Shown here: piece by piece, positions 1 to 12,700 of the stretch | Layout: the number at the start of each line of letters is the position of its first letter | Position numbering within the stretch: the stretch's first letter is position 1 | Origin: Typha latifolia | Lineage: Eukaryota; Streptophyta; Magnoliopsida; Poales; Typhaceae | DNA: 64,000 nucleotides | Direction: 5' to 3' | Assembly: GCA_019914945.1 (NCBI GenBank) | Contig: CM034101.1 | Span: 11,109,188 to 11,173,187, forward strand | The notes under the pieces: model-generated | Told to the model about the DNA's origin: nothing | Database searches by the model: none | Seen by the model: the letters and a program-made list of their open reading frames with translations, nothing else | Program-made: the position numbers and the translations under genes

Positions 1-330
1 AGGTGTCGATGGCGTGAGTGAAGGGGATCGGTGAGCTCGGGCGGCGTGAGGAAGTGTGAGTGAGGGGGATCGACGGCGTGAGTGAAGGGGATCGCCGGAT
101 CGGTGAGCTCGGGCGACGTGAGGGGGCAGATCCGATATGAGGACCTGATGGCGTGAGGACCTCAGTCCTCAGGCGGCATGAGAAGCTCGAGTGCCGGCGA
201 TGAGGAGACGTTGTGTCGATGTTACTCAGTGTGAAGAGTCAGGAGGGAAGGGGCGACGGCAAAGTGGGCTACGGGCATGGGTAAGGGAAGGAGGTAAGGG
301 AAGGGGGCGACGACGCTGGTGGTTGGTGTG
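1..330. repeat. GC-rich degenerate tandem repeat
   Basis: Units built on GGCGTGAGTGAAGGGGATCG recur near positions 12 and 75, each followed by a GTGAGCTCGGGCG-type segment. No credible reading frame is present. It may be the end of a larger TE or LTR that starts outside the window. Confidence 0.4.
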
Positions 331-408
331 AGGATTGAGGAAATAAGTATTGATGACTTGGGTCTTAGGGTATTACGGTATTTGGGTCAAATTAGAAATT
401 TAGAATAT

Positions 409-642
409 ATGTGTGTGTGTGGCGGGTTGGCGGGTCGACCCGACCCGCCCGACCCGTTTACTTAAACGAGTTAAACGGGTCAAGCGGGTCAGACGAATAA
501 ACCCGAACACGACCCGATTAATAATCGGGTTAGGCAGGTTGACCTTGTTTATGACCGAACCCAATTAACCTAAACCCAAACCCGATTAACAATCGGGTTA
601 TCGTGTCAGGTTATCGAGTCGAGTCAAGTTTTGCCACCCCTA
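409..642. mobile_element. truncated hAT-like MITE, GACCCG-rich
   Basis: The right end is ...TTTTGCCACCCCTA, the reverse complement of the plant hAT-type terminus TAGGGGTGGCAAAA. The interior is rich in CCCGACCCG and CGGGT words. The left terminus is missing and a GT microsatellite stands in its place. Confidence 0.45.
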
Positions 643-1593
643 TCCTAGTCCCCCTCTTCTACAACAACTTCTCCCCGTTCATACTAAGGAATTAACCTGG
701 CACTCATCTAGCCATTGAAGGGATATTAAGCTAGGGTTTATCTCACCTTCGACCACTGTTCGGCTGATATCTCAAGGTTTAGCCATCCAAACCCTGCGAT
801 CTTGAATTCATTGAAAAGCATTTTTCAAGGGCGACAACATATCCAAAATTTACGAAGATCCAACGGTTAGATTATCCGCAGCTCCCTTTGAAAGTTATAT
901 CCTCAATCTAGCCTAGAACCGTTATAGATCGAATCAGCCGGTTCATAACAGTTTTCCTCATTGTATACAAATTGAGTCCGGCATTTGTTTTAATTTGTGA
1001 TAATTTGTAAAGAAATTCTTCTTGGGTTCTATTTTCTCTTTTTTGATTTTTTAAAATTTTATCATTTGGGTAACCTCTTCCTAATCTATTTTTATTATGT
1101 CTACTTTGGGATTTGGTTAGCTAGTGTGAAGTGATTTAGTTAATTTGTTTTTATACTAAGGAAGACTTTGTGGTACCTTTTAATACCTTCTTTCTTAATT
1201 TGCAAAGTCAGTTAGTTTTGCAAACTTTATATTTATGTTATGTCAGCTAGGCTTTTGTTTTCCTTTTCTTTTTTTTTATATATTTTTCCAACTATTCCTC
1301 GATAAGATAAGCCAATCCATATAATTTGTTCTTTAGCTTTCTAATTTTATTCCTGATTTTAAATGATGTACAGAGTAAGATACTATACATAGTTGTAGCA
1401 TTTCCTTTTTCTATTTATATTATTATAGAGTTTTGCTTAATTGAAAATTTGAGATGGAGCTCTATTAGCTCTATAGTTCTCTTCTTTTCTCCTTCACTAT
1501 TTTTTTCACCATTTTTTTTATTATCTTATGGCTCCTCATAATTCTAATTACTTGGAACTACCAAAAGGATTTATCGTTTCTGTCTAAAGCTAT
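643..1593. other. intergenic, no feature recognised
   Basis: AT-rich sequence without coding potential, RNA gene or clear repeat. A short hydrophobic reading frame near 1326-1541 has low complexity and no context, and is not called. Confidence 0.4.
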
Positions 1594-2436
1594 GTTCACT
1601 TGTGGAATAAGTGTGAAATATGAATAACTATTCTAATTTTAATACTAAAAAAAGATAGCTTATATTATTATAAGCTATTCTAATATTTAGTCCAAAATTA
1701 GTATAAGGAATAATAATTATATTTGATGTCACATAAAGTCAATAGTAAAGTATTAAAAAATAATAAAATTGTATTGGAAATTAATAATATTTTAAACCAA
1801 ATGACAAAAATACCCTTGAATATATGTAAATAGTAATAAATAGTATTTTTCTAAAATAATACTATTTTTTATTATAAATACAAGATTAAAATGCTTCGTA
1901 TACTTGCATTAAGAATAAATGTGAATTTACAAATACATAACAATACATAACAATGACAATGTATTAGATATAGAGCGGCAACGCAGTGCATAGCATGTGT
2001 AGCAATGCGTTGTAGTGCGTGATAATATAATGGTAATGTGTTGTAGTGCGTGATAATATAGTGGCAAAGCGTTGCAATGCATGATAATACAATGATAATA
2101 CATTATAGTGTGTGATAATGCCTGATAACGCAGTGGCTATACAATGTGTTAATACGTTACAATGCATGACAATGCACTATAATGCATGACAATACAAATA
2201 TTTATGTGATATGACTATTTCTGTAGGTGAATTGATTGTAATCAAGTGATATCTATTCTAAAGGCAATATAATAATTGTGAATTATTATTAAACTAATTT
2301 TTAAAAGTTGTATAACATAAGATGATAAAAAAATAATGAATTACTATACTAGAATAAGCTAAAATATTATTTAATTACTGCACCGTAATAAGAAGGCTTA
2401 TTTTAAAATAAATTTATTCTTATTTTACAAGTGAAC
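1594..2436. mobile_element. MITE-like element with GTTCACTTGT termini
   Basis: The ends are GTTCACTTGT-GG-AATAAG on the left and the reverse complement of GTTCACTTGT-AA-AATAAG on the right. The interior is AT-rich, lacks coding sequence and contains a minisatellite (about 1925-2200). No convincing target-site duplication was found, so the superfamily is unassigned. Confidence 0.5.
1925..2200. repeat. degenerate minisatellite (about 21-35 bp units)
   Basis: Repeated units of the type GTAGTGCGTGATAATATAATGG and TGCATGATAATAC run through the centre of the surrounding MITE-like element. Confidence 0.55.
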
Positions 2437-2885
2437 TGAAGCTTGCATTCCACAATATTATATAAATAAGCATATCTTTACCCACCTTGAGATTGCCCCT
2501 TGCTCCAGTATACTCGAGAACTAAGTATAACCAAAATGTAATGTGAAGCTTGGTGAATAGGATAATCTCACAGGCATTTAAATGCAGACAGCTAAGAACA
2601 TTGCTCCACATTTTCTGATACAACCTAGTAGAGAAAGCAGTATGCAATATTGAAACCCTTCTTGCTAAGAACGGACTTACCATGAAACAATTATTATGTA
2701 ACTTTCTATTTGGGAGAAGCCAAAGGAAGACCAATTCCAAGAGAAATTTTGAGTCCATGAAATATAAAAACATAAAGGGACTTCGAGGTCGAAAACGATC
2801 AATATAAATATTTACCCCTGCAGAAAATTAGTAAGAAGGCAGAAAGAAATTCACAAAGGAACATTCAGCACAGAAAGTATAATTT

Positions 2886-3201
2886 GATATTCTGATGCTC
2901 AACATAAAATACAATCTTCCTTCACTGGCATAACAACAAGTAGATATTAAGCAATCCTTATAATAGATGCAATAAATTGCATGAATTGTTTAATATAACC
3001 TGCAAAGCAATTCACAATATTGCAACAAACTATACTGTAATTTGATATTCTGATTTTCCACATAAAATACAATTTTCCTTTGCGAACATAACAACAATTA
3101 GATATTAAGCAGTCCTCAATAATAGATGCAATAAATTGCATGAATTGTTTAATATAAACTGCAGGGTAATTCCCTAAATTTGTAACAAATTATACATACT
3201 T
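2886..3201. repeat. 158-bp tandem duplication downstream of the TMEM8-like gene
   Basis: Two direct copies start at 2886 and 3044. Both run from GATATTCTGAT through AGATGCAATAAATTGCATG to an ATATAA...CTGCA end, with scattered substitutions. Confidence 0.7.
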
Positions 3202-3329
3202 TGCAATATAATTTTGTCTTGTACAGAAGAAACCATTTTGTGCAGGAAAAAAAAGAAACTAAATAAGAGCTACAAACCTCATAAGGAATACAAGGTTCTT
3301 GAACCAATAAATAAACAATCATACTGCAG

Positions 3330-3335
3330 TTTATT
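3330..3335 (-). terminator. possible polyadenylation signal AATAAA
   Basis: A minus-strand AATAAA lies about 300 nt downstream of the TMEM8-like stop codon, a reasonable 3' UTR distance. Plant poly(A) signals are degenerate, so this is only a candidate. Confidence 0.3.
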
Positions 3336-3637
3336 CCCATTTCCTGCATCTCAATATGTACAATTGTTGTACGATGCAAAGCAGAGTAGAATACCTAATG
3401 CCTGATTTCCCCTATTGCAACTTCCTTCTCAATAATGGTTTGTATGCTGATAAGAGGTAAAACCAAATATGCCCTTGACCCTGAGAACTGATGTTCTTTC
3501 ATACAATATCTTTGCTAGAGTACCAGTACTTTTACTCATAAAACTGGCACCAATATCATCAGTTGCACAATGCAAATTTGCAATATAATATTAAATATTA
3601 AAAAGATAACACCAAAAAGATTGCTTGCTTTTGCTTT

Positions 3638-3779
3638 CTATATTTCTCTTGGTCCTGTTCTTGAGAACGAGTCCTGACGCGCTAGCTCATAAGCAGGTGC
3701 TTGACTTTCATTACTTCTTTCCACAAGAGTCGAACACAGGAAGAAGAAGGAAGATGTGTATATAGTGATATGCCAAAAG
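3638..3779 (-). CDS. TMEM8-like gene exon 14 (last helix and tail)
   Basis: Residues 811-857 and the TAG stop at 3640-3638. It completes H810-x3-H814, gives the last helix (about 815-833) and ends in a short polar cytosolic tail containing R-Q-D-S-F. The acceptor is CTGCAG. Confidence 0.94.
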
Positions 3780-6700
3780 CTGCAGTCAAAAGAAATATCT
3801 TTATCAATCAAGATTCCTCTAAAAGATCATCTTAGTATTCAAAAACTCTCCATAACTTCTAGATTCACTGGGTTTTGGAATCAGCAGTTTAACAAATTAT
3901 GACCTAACAAGATATGAAGTTTAGCTCCTAAATCTACTCATAATTAGTTCAACCCATGGGATGGCTTCATTTATTTCATGGTAATTAAATCCATAAAGTG
4001 GAGATAAGGAAAAGGATAGCAGCAAGTATGTACTTGTGTTTTTCTTTTTTCTGAGTATATAGCCATTAGAATGACTAAAAATTCACAGAACTGGCTAATC
4101 CTACTCAATTGCTCTTGACAACATGAAAGCAAGTTAAAGATTGTAAAGCTTCTTAAATGAAAAGGTTCTCTCTCAAGTCTCACCTATGCCAAATCCAATA
4201 GCTGTCAATAGCTTCTAGTTTCCAGCTTGCTGCAGCCAAGGATAATGCAATAAACCCCAAGAGTAGAAATCGCCACTGGAATCTTTTCTTAAGTGTTTTC
4301 ACAATGTTCGAGAACAAGCTTCCAATATTTTGCCACCTAGAGCAGAGTTGGAATAGCTCTTCAGAATACTAAATATCTTAGAAAATAAAAATAAAAAAAC
4401 TGAATTGCAATACTTGACAGAAAACTTTCACAAGTACTTAAGAAAATTGCAAAATGAGATCAATCGCCTGGAAGCTTACCATTCGGACAGATTCAGGTCA
4501 AAGCCCTGCAGACAGTATATGAATCTTTGTGCTGTGGAGAATTCTAATAACCATCCAATTAGAAGGCCAACAGTGCCAATCGCTATTACAATTCCAATAT
4601 TTGCAGTCCTGAGATATCACTTTTATACATCACATAAATAAACCAAGCAGAGTTAGAAAATGTATAGGGAATCATCTATCCCACACAAGTACCTAGTTGC
4701 ACCAGTCACAGCTAAAAGAGCAGTGAGGATGAATACACCTGTATGGATTGCTCTTTTGGAGGCCTCACTAATTGCAGCCATATAAATGAAAGTGCCAACA
4801 ACAGCCATGAAGGAAAGCCAAAAGTCCATAAACTGAAGCCAGATAGAGAACAATCATCATCAACAGTAATTGGAGAAGGAACATAGAGGGGCATGTTGTA
4901 AGCAAGCCTTGAGATAGTAGCAATGTCTTTGTAACTGTTGGCAAGTAGTCTTAAAAGAGTAGCATTCTTCAGGAATGACTGAATGAGGATACAAAAATGG
5001 ATTCCTACTTCGAGATTAATTGATAGCATGGTGGCAAGAAATTGCATGTAACAAATAAAAGGCTAATTAAAGAGATATACCGCATGGACCACCAATTACA
5101 AGTTATCCATATAGATACATAATAATTAATATATCATATAGATACATAATAGCTAAAGATATAGGCTCAGTAGGTTTACGGAAACCGACCCACGGGTCTT
5201 AAAACTGGGTCCACTTTGGGTTCGATCAAATAATGGACAAACGAAGGCTAAATGAATTCAGCAATACAGAAAACATAAGCAATAAATTATCATGAAGGCG
5301 TCTATTAAAATATAAGCAAGATTAAATCCATCTCATCTTAAACTTAACAAACCAGCAAATCTGAAATTTATAATCAAAAGATATGACCAAAGAGAACAGT
5401 GGATCGACTATGAGACTTAGATCAATCAAGAACAGGTTAAAAATAGTCTAGGCTTCAAAAACTTATAGATGGCTGCAGGATTTAGGACCAAAGTAAGATA
5501 TAAACAGTAGCATAATATTATTGGATTGCACCCGATGTGAAGGATAGTATTTAATCTTATGCCATGCCTTTGTCTTCAACTCCAGGCAACAATAGTCTTC
5601 GTTCTGTTACAGGAAATCCCTCAAGACAGTAGCAAATACATGGAAATGAAGCCGAGTGATAAGGTACATTGACAAAAGAACCCACAAGGATTATGGGAGG
5701 TTTGTAAAGAGGAGATAAAGAGTATAGGAGAGATTTATGTGGAGAATAAAAGTGTTTGATAACCATCGAAAAATTATCCCCCCTATAGAGGTTGCATTGG
5801 GTTTATAAAGAGGAAGGGAAGACCAAAACAGTTTTTTGGGAGGTCCAAAGATTAAGAAGTCAAGGATCATGTTAGAAAGTGTAAAGGTTTTTCTAGGAGC
5901 TCAAAAGGTTGAGAAGATAAGATATATTATGAAGTCCAAAGGTTGCATAGATGTCTAAGAGTTTTTTGGAGGATTCACAAAAGGTAGAGACTGTAAGAAC
6001 TAAAAAAAAATCTCTTAGGACACACGTGCAGTGCACATGCGCACCCTTCACCTTCTCCCTCTCTAGCACATGACGAAGTAGTCGTGAAATTTTAGCCAAA
6101 TCCAAATCCAAATCAGATTTGAATTTTCTCTATAAATAAAACCCTAAATCTCCTCTCTTTCACCCTAGCCCTTTCTTCCCTCTTGTTCTTCTTCCTTTCT
6201 TTACCGTCGGAGTTGTCACCGTAGAACCAACCCGCAGGAGCACCATCAGAGAAATCGAAGACTACCAGACAACTCGTCAGTAAGCCCTCTCCCATCCCTC
6301 AAGTTTAATTTAAGTTTAATAGTGTAGATTTAAAATACCTAATTTCCTTGGTGTTGCGGCTTCATCGACTTCGAGCCGACCGATTGTTTCGGGTCGTTTT
6401 CATGCCTTCACCGAAAGCTTTGCACTGCTGGGTTCGTGCCGTTAATACTCCCTTTAGAGCCCTCATGGCTCGGGTCGCTGTTTGTCGTAGGGCAAGGTCA
6501 TCGCACGTTGATGATTAGGGGGGTCCGCTGTCGGTGCGATCGCCGACGACTCCCTCCTCTCCTTTCTCTTCTCCTCCCTTTCCTCTTCTTCGTTGAGAGA
6601 GGATTCGGTTGGGATCTTTTGATCCCAACTCGTATTGGGTTTTGGGTTTGGGTCCAACTCGACCCAACTGACTAAAAGATAGTTGGACTACAGCTAGCAG

Positions 6701-9700
6701 CCCAACTCATTTAGTTCGGTTGGGCCTGGGCCCAGCCGATTATTGAAATGTTTGGGCTGCAGCCAGCCCGCAACCCAGCCCAACCAATTGGGCTTGATTT
6801 AGCCTATTTGAGCAATTTATTTAGCTTTAAATTGTAGAAATCATGATATTATTTAATTTAAAATTTATTATTATTTATTATTAAAAGTGGTGATTTTACA
6901 CGTAGACTAGAGATTAGAGATTTTTGTTGTTTTACCTAGACTCGGGTGAGTGAGTTCACTCACATTTTTGTATGCAAATTTAATTATTATATTTCTGTGT
7001 ACAAAATATATGATTCAATGTATTGCTATACTTCGTGCAAATAGCAATTGTTACTAAAACAAAATATTAGTACAAAAATATAATTGATATTTGGTATGAC
7101 TTAGAAAACAGTCATAGTATAAATTGTTTGTTATTATTCGTGATGACTCAAGTCTGCTTAGAAGTCTAGCGGAAAGTTCTATTTTAAATCACCAAGGTGA
7201 TTCTGACGGATTAAGGGAGCAACCTCATGTTAGATCAAAAGACTTTTTGAGGTGATTCTAATCTCTCAATGGTTAGTATAAGAGATATGGTGTGTTTATC
7301 ACATAGTCACATTTCTTAGTGATCCTAACTGGATCAACTATGAGGAAAAGACCGGAGCACCATCTCGAGGTGACTTCTAGCTAAGGTGGATCAACAAGGT
7401 ATTGACCCAAGTGAGACAAATGACATTATTATTGAGAAAATTTTAGTATATTAGAACTGAGCATGTTATGAGATATAACTCACTCTGTTATTATTTGTAC
7501 CGTTATTATTGTTACTATAAACATGCTTAGTGAAATTATTATTTTATATCCTTGGATTTGAATTTAGTTCAAGTTATGTTTATAAATTTAGATTTATTTG
7601 GCTTTTGAGTGGATTTCACTCGTTGAGCTATAGTTGTTGGCTCATGGGATTCTCATTCTAATATTTCAGGTAATAGTCAGCGTGGCTACTTAGCGAGATA
7701 CACCGGGACTCCACCTACACTTAGGATCTACCCTTTTTACCTTTCAATTCTTTTAATTTTTATGTTTTAGACTATCTATTAATTCAATTTGCTTAGAGAC
7801 ACATTAATGATGGCATTGGTCTTTTTTTACTTTTGGATTATATTTATTAAAGTTAGTTGTTCATAATGAAATTTTGTCATTTTAAGACTTAACAAAATAT
7901 TAGTTAAGGCTTCGTATATCTCAAATGTATTAAGGTACATGGTCGATCATGATTTTGATTTTAGATCGTGACAATTGTGGTATCAGAGCCAAAGTTTTAG
8001 TCACCCTTAGAGTTATGTGGAGGTCCAATTGCACAAGCTCAGGTTCGCTACGAAATTATTTTGTTATATTTAGTGAAATTTATTCTTATATATATTTATA
8101 AATATTGAAGAGGCATTATTTATGCATGTCATCATCGACGAGGAGTTGCAGCCCAGAGTTCCTCTCCTGATAGTTCTAGGGAGCGAGAGCCTACTCCTTC
8201 TCAAGCGCTCTCTTGCACCTATTGTTATTCCTGGGTCAGGACCAAAAACTGCCCCTGACAGATTCCTACTACTGCCTAAATTCCTCTTCTTGGTATAGTG
8301 ATTTCAGCACTTCAAGCTCTTCTTCAGGCCATTGGAAGGCAGTCATCACAGAGTCCGACTACATCATAAGCTAGGCCCCTTAGTTTAGATAGGAGTATAG
8401 TATTTGAGAAATTTTTGAAGGCGTTTCCACCAGCCTTTAGGAGGACTACTGATCCGATCTAAGCATAGACATGGCTGCTTCGGATTAAGAAGATACTGCG
8501 AGTTTTGGACTGCTTAAAGGACCAGAGGGTTGCTTTGACAACCTACATATTTAAGGATTAGGTAGAGCATTGGTGGCAGATGATTGAGCGCTAGTATATT
8601 GGACGGGAGAAGGAGCTGACTTGGGATAACTTTTAGAAGATCTTTAAAAACTATTATTCTCAATCCCTGAAGAAGAAGAAAGATGATAGTTCAAGCTCAA
8701 ACATTGAGGCATGCCTGTCGTGGACTTTTGAGGTGAGGTTCACCGAGTTGTTGCGGTTTGTTCCATATATAGCAACGAGTGAAGAGGAGAAAGTCAGCTT
8801 CGTTGAGCGTATGTTGTGGTCAACCATTAGAGATAGGATCTCACTTTTTTAGTGCCAAAAACTTCATGAGATGGTGTCTAAGGCACTCCTCACTGATAGA
8901 AATATTGGAGAGTTTCGCCAATAACAAAAATAGCAGCAGCCACAGAAGTAGAGAAGATACTAGGGTTAGAGCAGCGGAGGTAGTCAATCATCTAGACAGC
9001 ATTTGAGAATTGGGAGTGGACCAAAACATTTTTGGAGGAGCCCGAATTTTTCCACGGTGAGCAAAGGATTCCTGTAACTGGTATTATCTTATCCCTTCAG
9101 GCAAACCGGTTATTGAAGAAAGGATGTCAAGGCTTCTTGGCATTTATGGTGGGCACAAAGCGAGTGGAGTAGAAGATTCATGAACTTTAAATAGTGAATG
9201 AATTTCTAAATATTTTTTCTGAAGATTTACCTGGTCTTCCACCTTATAGAAAGATAGACTTCACTATAGATCTTTTTCCTGGCACTGAACCAATATCAAA
9301 GACACCTTATAGGATGACACCAGCAGAACTTCGAGAGCTACAGACTCAACTTCAAGAATTGTTAGATTTGGGTTTATTCATCCGAGTGTATCACCTAGGG
9401 GAGCAACAGTTTTATTTGTAAAAAGGAAAGATGGATTGATGTGACTTTGCATTGATTACCGGAAGTTAAATAAAATTACAGAGAAGAATAGATATCCACT
9501 ATCTCGGATCGATGATCTATTTGATCAGCTACGGGACTCTCGGGTCTTCTCTAAGATTGACTTGAGATATGGCTATCACCAATTGAAGATCAAAGGTGAC
9601 GACATTGCAAAGACAACATTTAGGGCTCATGGCCATTACGAGTTCTTAGTGATGCCTTTTGGTCTCACTAATGCGCCTGCAACTTTTATAGACCAGATGA

Positions 9701-12700
9701 ACCAGGTCTTCAGACCTTTCTTGGATCAATTTGTTGTGGTCTCCATCGACGATATACTAATCTACTACAAGAGCAAGGAAAAGCATAAGAAACATCTGAA
9801 GATAATACATCAAATTCTTCCGAAGAAAAAGCTTTATGCAAAGTTTAAGAAGTGTGAATTTTGGCTAGATGAGGTTGTTTTCTTGGGACATATAATCGGC
9901 AAGGATGGAGTCAAGGTGGATCAAAAGAAAATTGAGGCTGTCAACAAATGGCCAAGACCGACTTTAGTATCTGAGGTGCGTAGTTTCCTTGAATTGGCAG
10001 GCTACTACATAAGGTTTATGGAGGGCTTTTCATGAATTGCCTTGCCACTTACTCACTTCACTAAGAAAGGGGTGAGATTTGAGTGGACGGGTGATTGTGA
10101 TCTTGAGTTGGCTACGGTGGTTTTTACACTGAAGATTTAGCGTCACTATCTTTATGGAGCATCTTGTGCAATTTTCATTGATTATAAGAGCCTCAAGTAT
10201 ATCTTCACTCAGAAGGAGATTAACTTGAGGCAACGTAGGTGGCTAGAATTGATCAAGGATTATGACGTTAGCATCAATTATTATCTAGGGAAGGCAAATG
10301 TGATAGTTGATGCCTTGAGTAGAAAATCATCAGAGGGACACTTAGCAACACTCACTCATGAGTAGTGCATTATTGAGAATTTTAGACGCTTGGAGATAGA
10401 GGTGACACCACACCTGGAGGGAGCAGCCATATGCAGCTAATTAGTGGTCAGACTACACTTTTAGATTGCATGCATACTACTCAATTAGAAGATGCTAATC
10501 TCAAGAAAATCTTGAAGAATTAGAGAAAGGAGAAGCTCCCGACTATTCGAGGTCAGATAGAGGATTAGTTGAGTACCAAAACCATGTTTGTGTCCCAGCC
10601 AGTGAAGAGTCAAAGAATGAAATTATGTCAGAGACTCACAATTCAGAGTTCAGTATTTACTTAGGCAACACGAAGATGTATAGAGATTTGCAAGAGAAGT
10701 TTTGGTGGAATGGTATGAATGACATAGCTAACTTTGTTGTTAGATGTCTCACATGTCAGCAAATCAAAGTTGAACATCAAAAACCTGCAAGAATGTTACA
10801 ACCTTTGCCCTTGTCTGAGTGAAAGTGGGAAGATGTGACTATGGACTTTGTCTAGGGACTTCCTCGCACTAGATAAAATCATGATGCAATTTGGGTGATT
10901 GTGAATATATTAACTAAGTCTGCCCATTTTTTCATCATTCGTATGACTTACTCCCTAGATTATCTTACACAGCTTTATATTCGGGAGATTGTCCGACTCC
11001 ATGGAGCACTATTGTCTATCGTGTCTGATCGAGATCCTTGATTTGTTTCTAACTTCTATCAGAGTCTACATTCAGCTACAAGGACACAATTGAATTCATC
11101 TTAACTTATCACTCGCAGACTGATGGACAATCTGAGAGGACTATGTAAACCCTTGAGGATATGTTGCGAGCTTGTTCCTTGAAGTGAAAAGAAAATTGAG
11201 ATGATCATCTTCCACTCATAGAGTTCTCTTACAAACTATTTAATATGTTCCGATGATTTGAGGTCAGATTTGAATGGAATTCATTTTCCACTTAGTTAAG
11301 TTTTCTAAATCTCAAAATTAACCCTTAAAATAATACATTTTTATTGAAGCTCATGGGTAAAATAGGAAAGCAAGAACATAACAAAATAAATTTCTACCTT
11401 TTTTCAAACGAAACAAACTTAAATGGATTTCATTTTAAATTTCATTATTTTACAAACAATGGAATTCATTTCCAAATGAATTCAATTGAATTCTCTCCAA
11501 ATGAAATCAACTAATTCCATTTTGAATTGGTTCCCAAATCAAATTGACCCAAACAATCCATTACTTTCATCTTCCTCGTTGGTCTTCTCATAATAGAAAA
11601 ACTCTCTCTCCCGAATAATAGTTGTCGTTAGATAACCAATTGACCCAAAAACTTATCTATTAAGGGACAAATAATATATATCATACTTTTAGTACTCCCT
11701 CTCATGTACGATCTCTACGCACTATATGTGGATAGATGAAAGACAATAGAGTATGCAACCCTCCATGTCGTGCAAGAATAAATAATTAAAAAAATTAAAT
11801 GGGGCCAAACAATGTTTAAATTTGAGACCTCTAAACTAAGATTTGATACTATGTTAGATAACCAATTGACCCAAAAAACTTAAGGTGTTAAGATATAGAT
11901 CAACAATATATATCATACCTTTAACAGTTACCAAACATCAATTCCCACAGTTGGTCTGAAAATCTATGCTAAGAAAATTCCAGGAAGAAAGGAGATTAAA
12001 TTGACATGAACAAAACTAGTGGGCAGGTAAAACAAACTATTTTAATAGTTGCAAACTTGCAACTGAGATCATGAAAGAAGTCATTCTCAAACGAAATACG
12101 GGAAATTGCAGAGTGTAGACAACCAAATAATGGTGGACTATTTGGAACATGTTCCATTCTCTTAGTGTTCAGATGGTATATGCTATTCTCATAGCTATGG
12201 ATTTGCAATTTCCAACTACTACATTCGAATGTGTAAATTTCTTTTTAAGCTATATTTCAAGTATTTGACAAGTCAGCACTCTCTTTTCTCTTTATAAGAA
12301 ATGATACAAATTTGCTGGTTGCATGTTGCATACCTGTAGTACGTGGAAAGATAAGATGCACCAGGTCCCAACATCACATGCATGATACAGGCCACTTGAT
12401 ATTCCACTAGAGGTGAAAAGAACCCATTCAGCAAATGCCTGTGTAGAAAATATTCAATCCTATTAGCAGAGATGCTATTTAATCTTTTACAATTGAAATT
12501 GTCACTTATTGCAGATAAACCAAAAAAAATTATACCATTTAAGTTGTAAATCTTAAGAAATAAGATAATGTTAAAATATAAAAAATAATAACCACTATTC
12601 TCTAATAAATCTAGCTTTTACAGCAGCTAGTCAGTTAACATGGTATCAGAGCAAGATTCTTGGCTTCAAATCCTGTCAGACCCATCGCTTGCCTAAAGTA

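Larger units (their letters stand above)
5992..11240 (+). mobile_element. chromovirus 1 (Ty3/gypsy, Tekay-like), 3'-truncated
   Basis: 5' LTR, PBS and gag-pol remnant in the order gag, RT, RNase H, integrase. The sequence is closely related to chromovirus 2 at 20061-29869. It stops inside integrase near 11240 and has no 3' LTR. Two internal deletions are apparent by comparison: about 650 bp near 9041, removing the zinc knuckle and protease, and about 230 bp near 10107, within RNase H. It lies antisense to the host gene. Confidence 0.88.
4833..12333 (-). other. intron 10 of the TMEM8-like gene
   Basis: 7.5-kb GT-AG intron. 4833-5991 holds no recognised feature. 5992-11240 is a truncated chromovirus in the opposite orientation. 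11267-11540 is a MITE-like stretch. The rest is AT-rich, with a repeated phrase TTAGATAACCAATTGACCC near 11627 and 11855 that suggests further degraded TE ends. Confidence 0.85.

Noticed and set aside
2420..2773. 117-codon minus-strand frame below the TMEM8-like stop
   Set aside because: No similarity recognised. It overlaps a MITE terminus, and the TMEM8-like protein is already complete at 3638.
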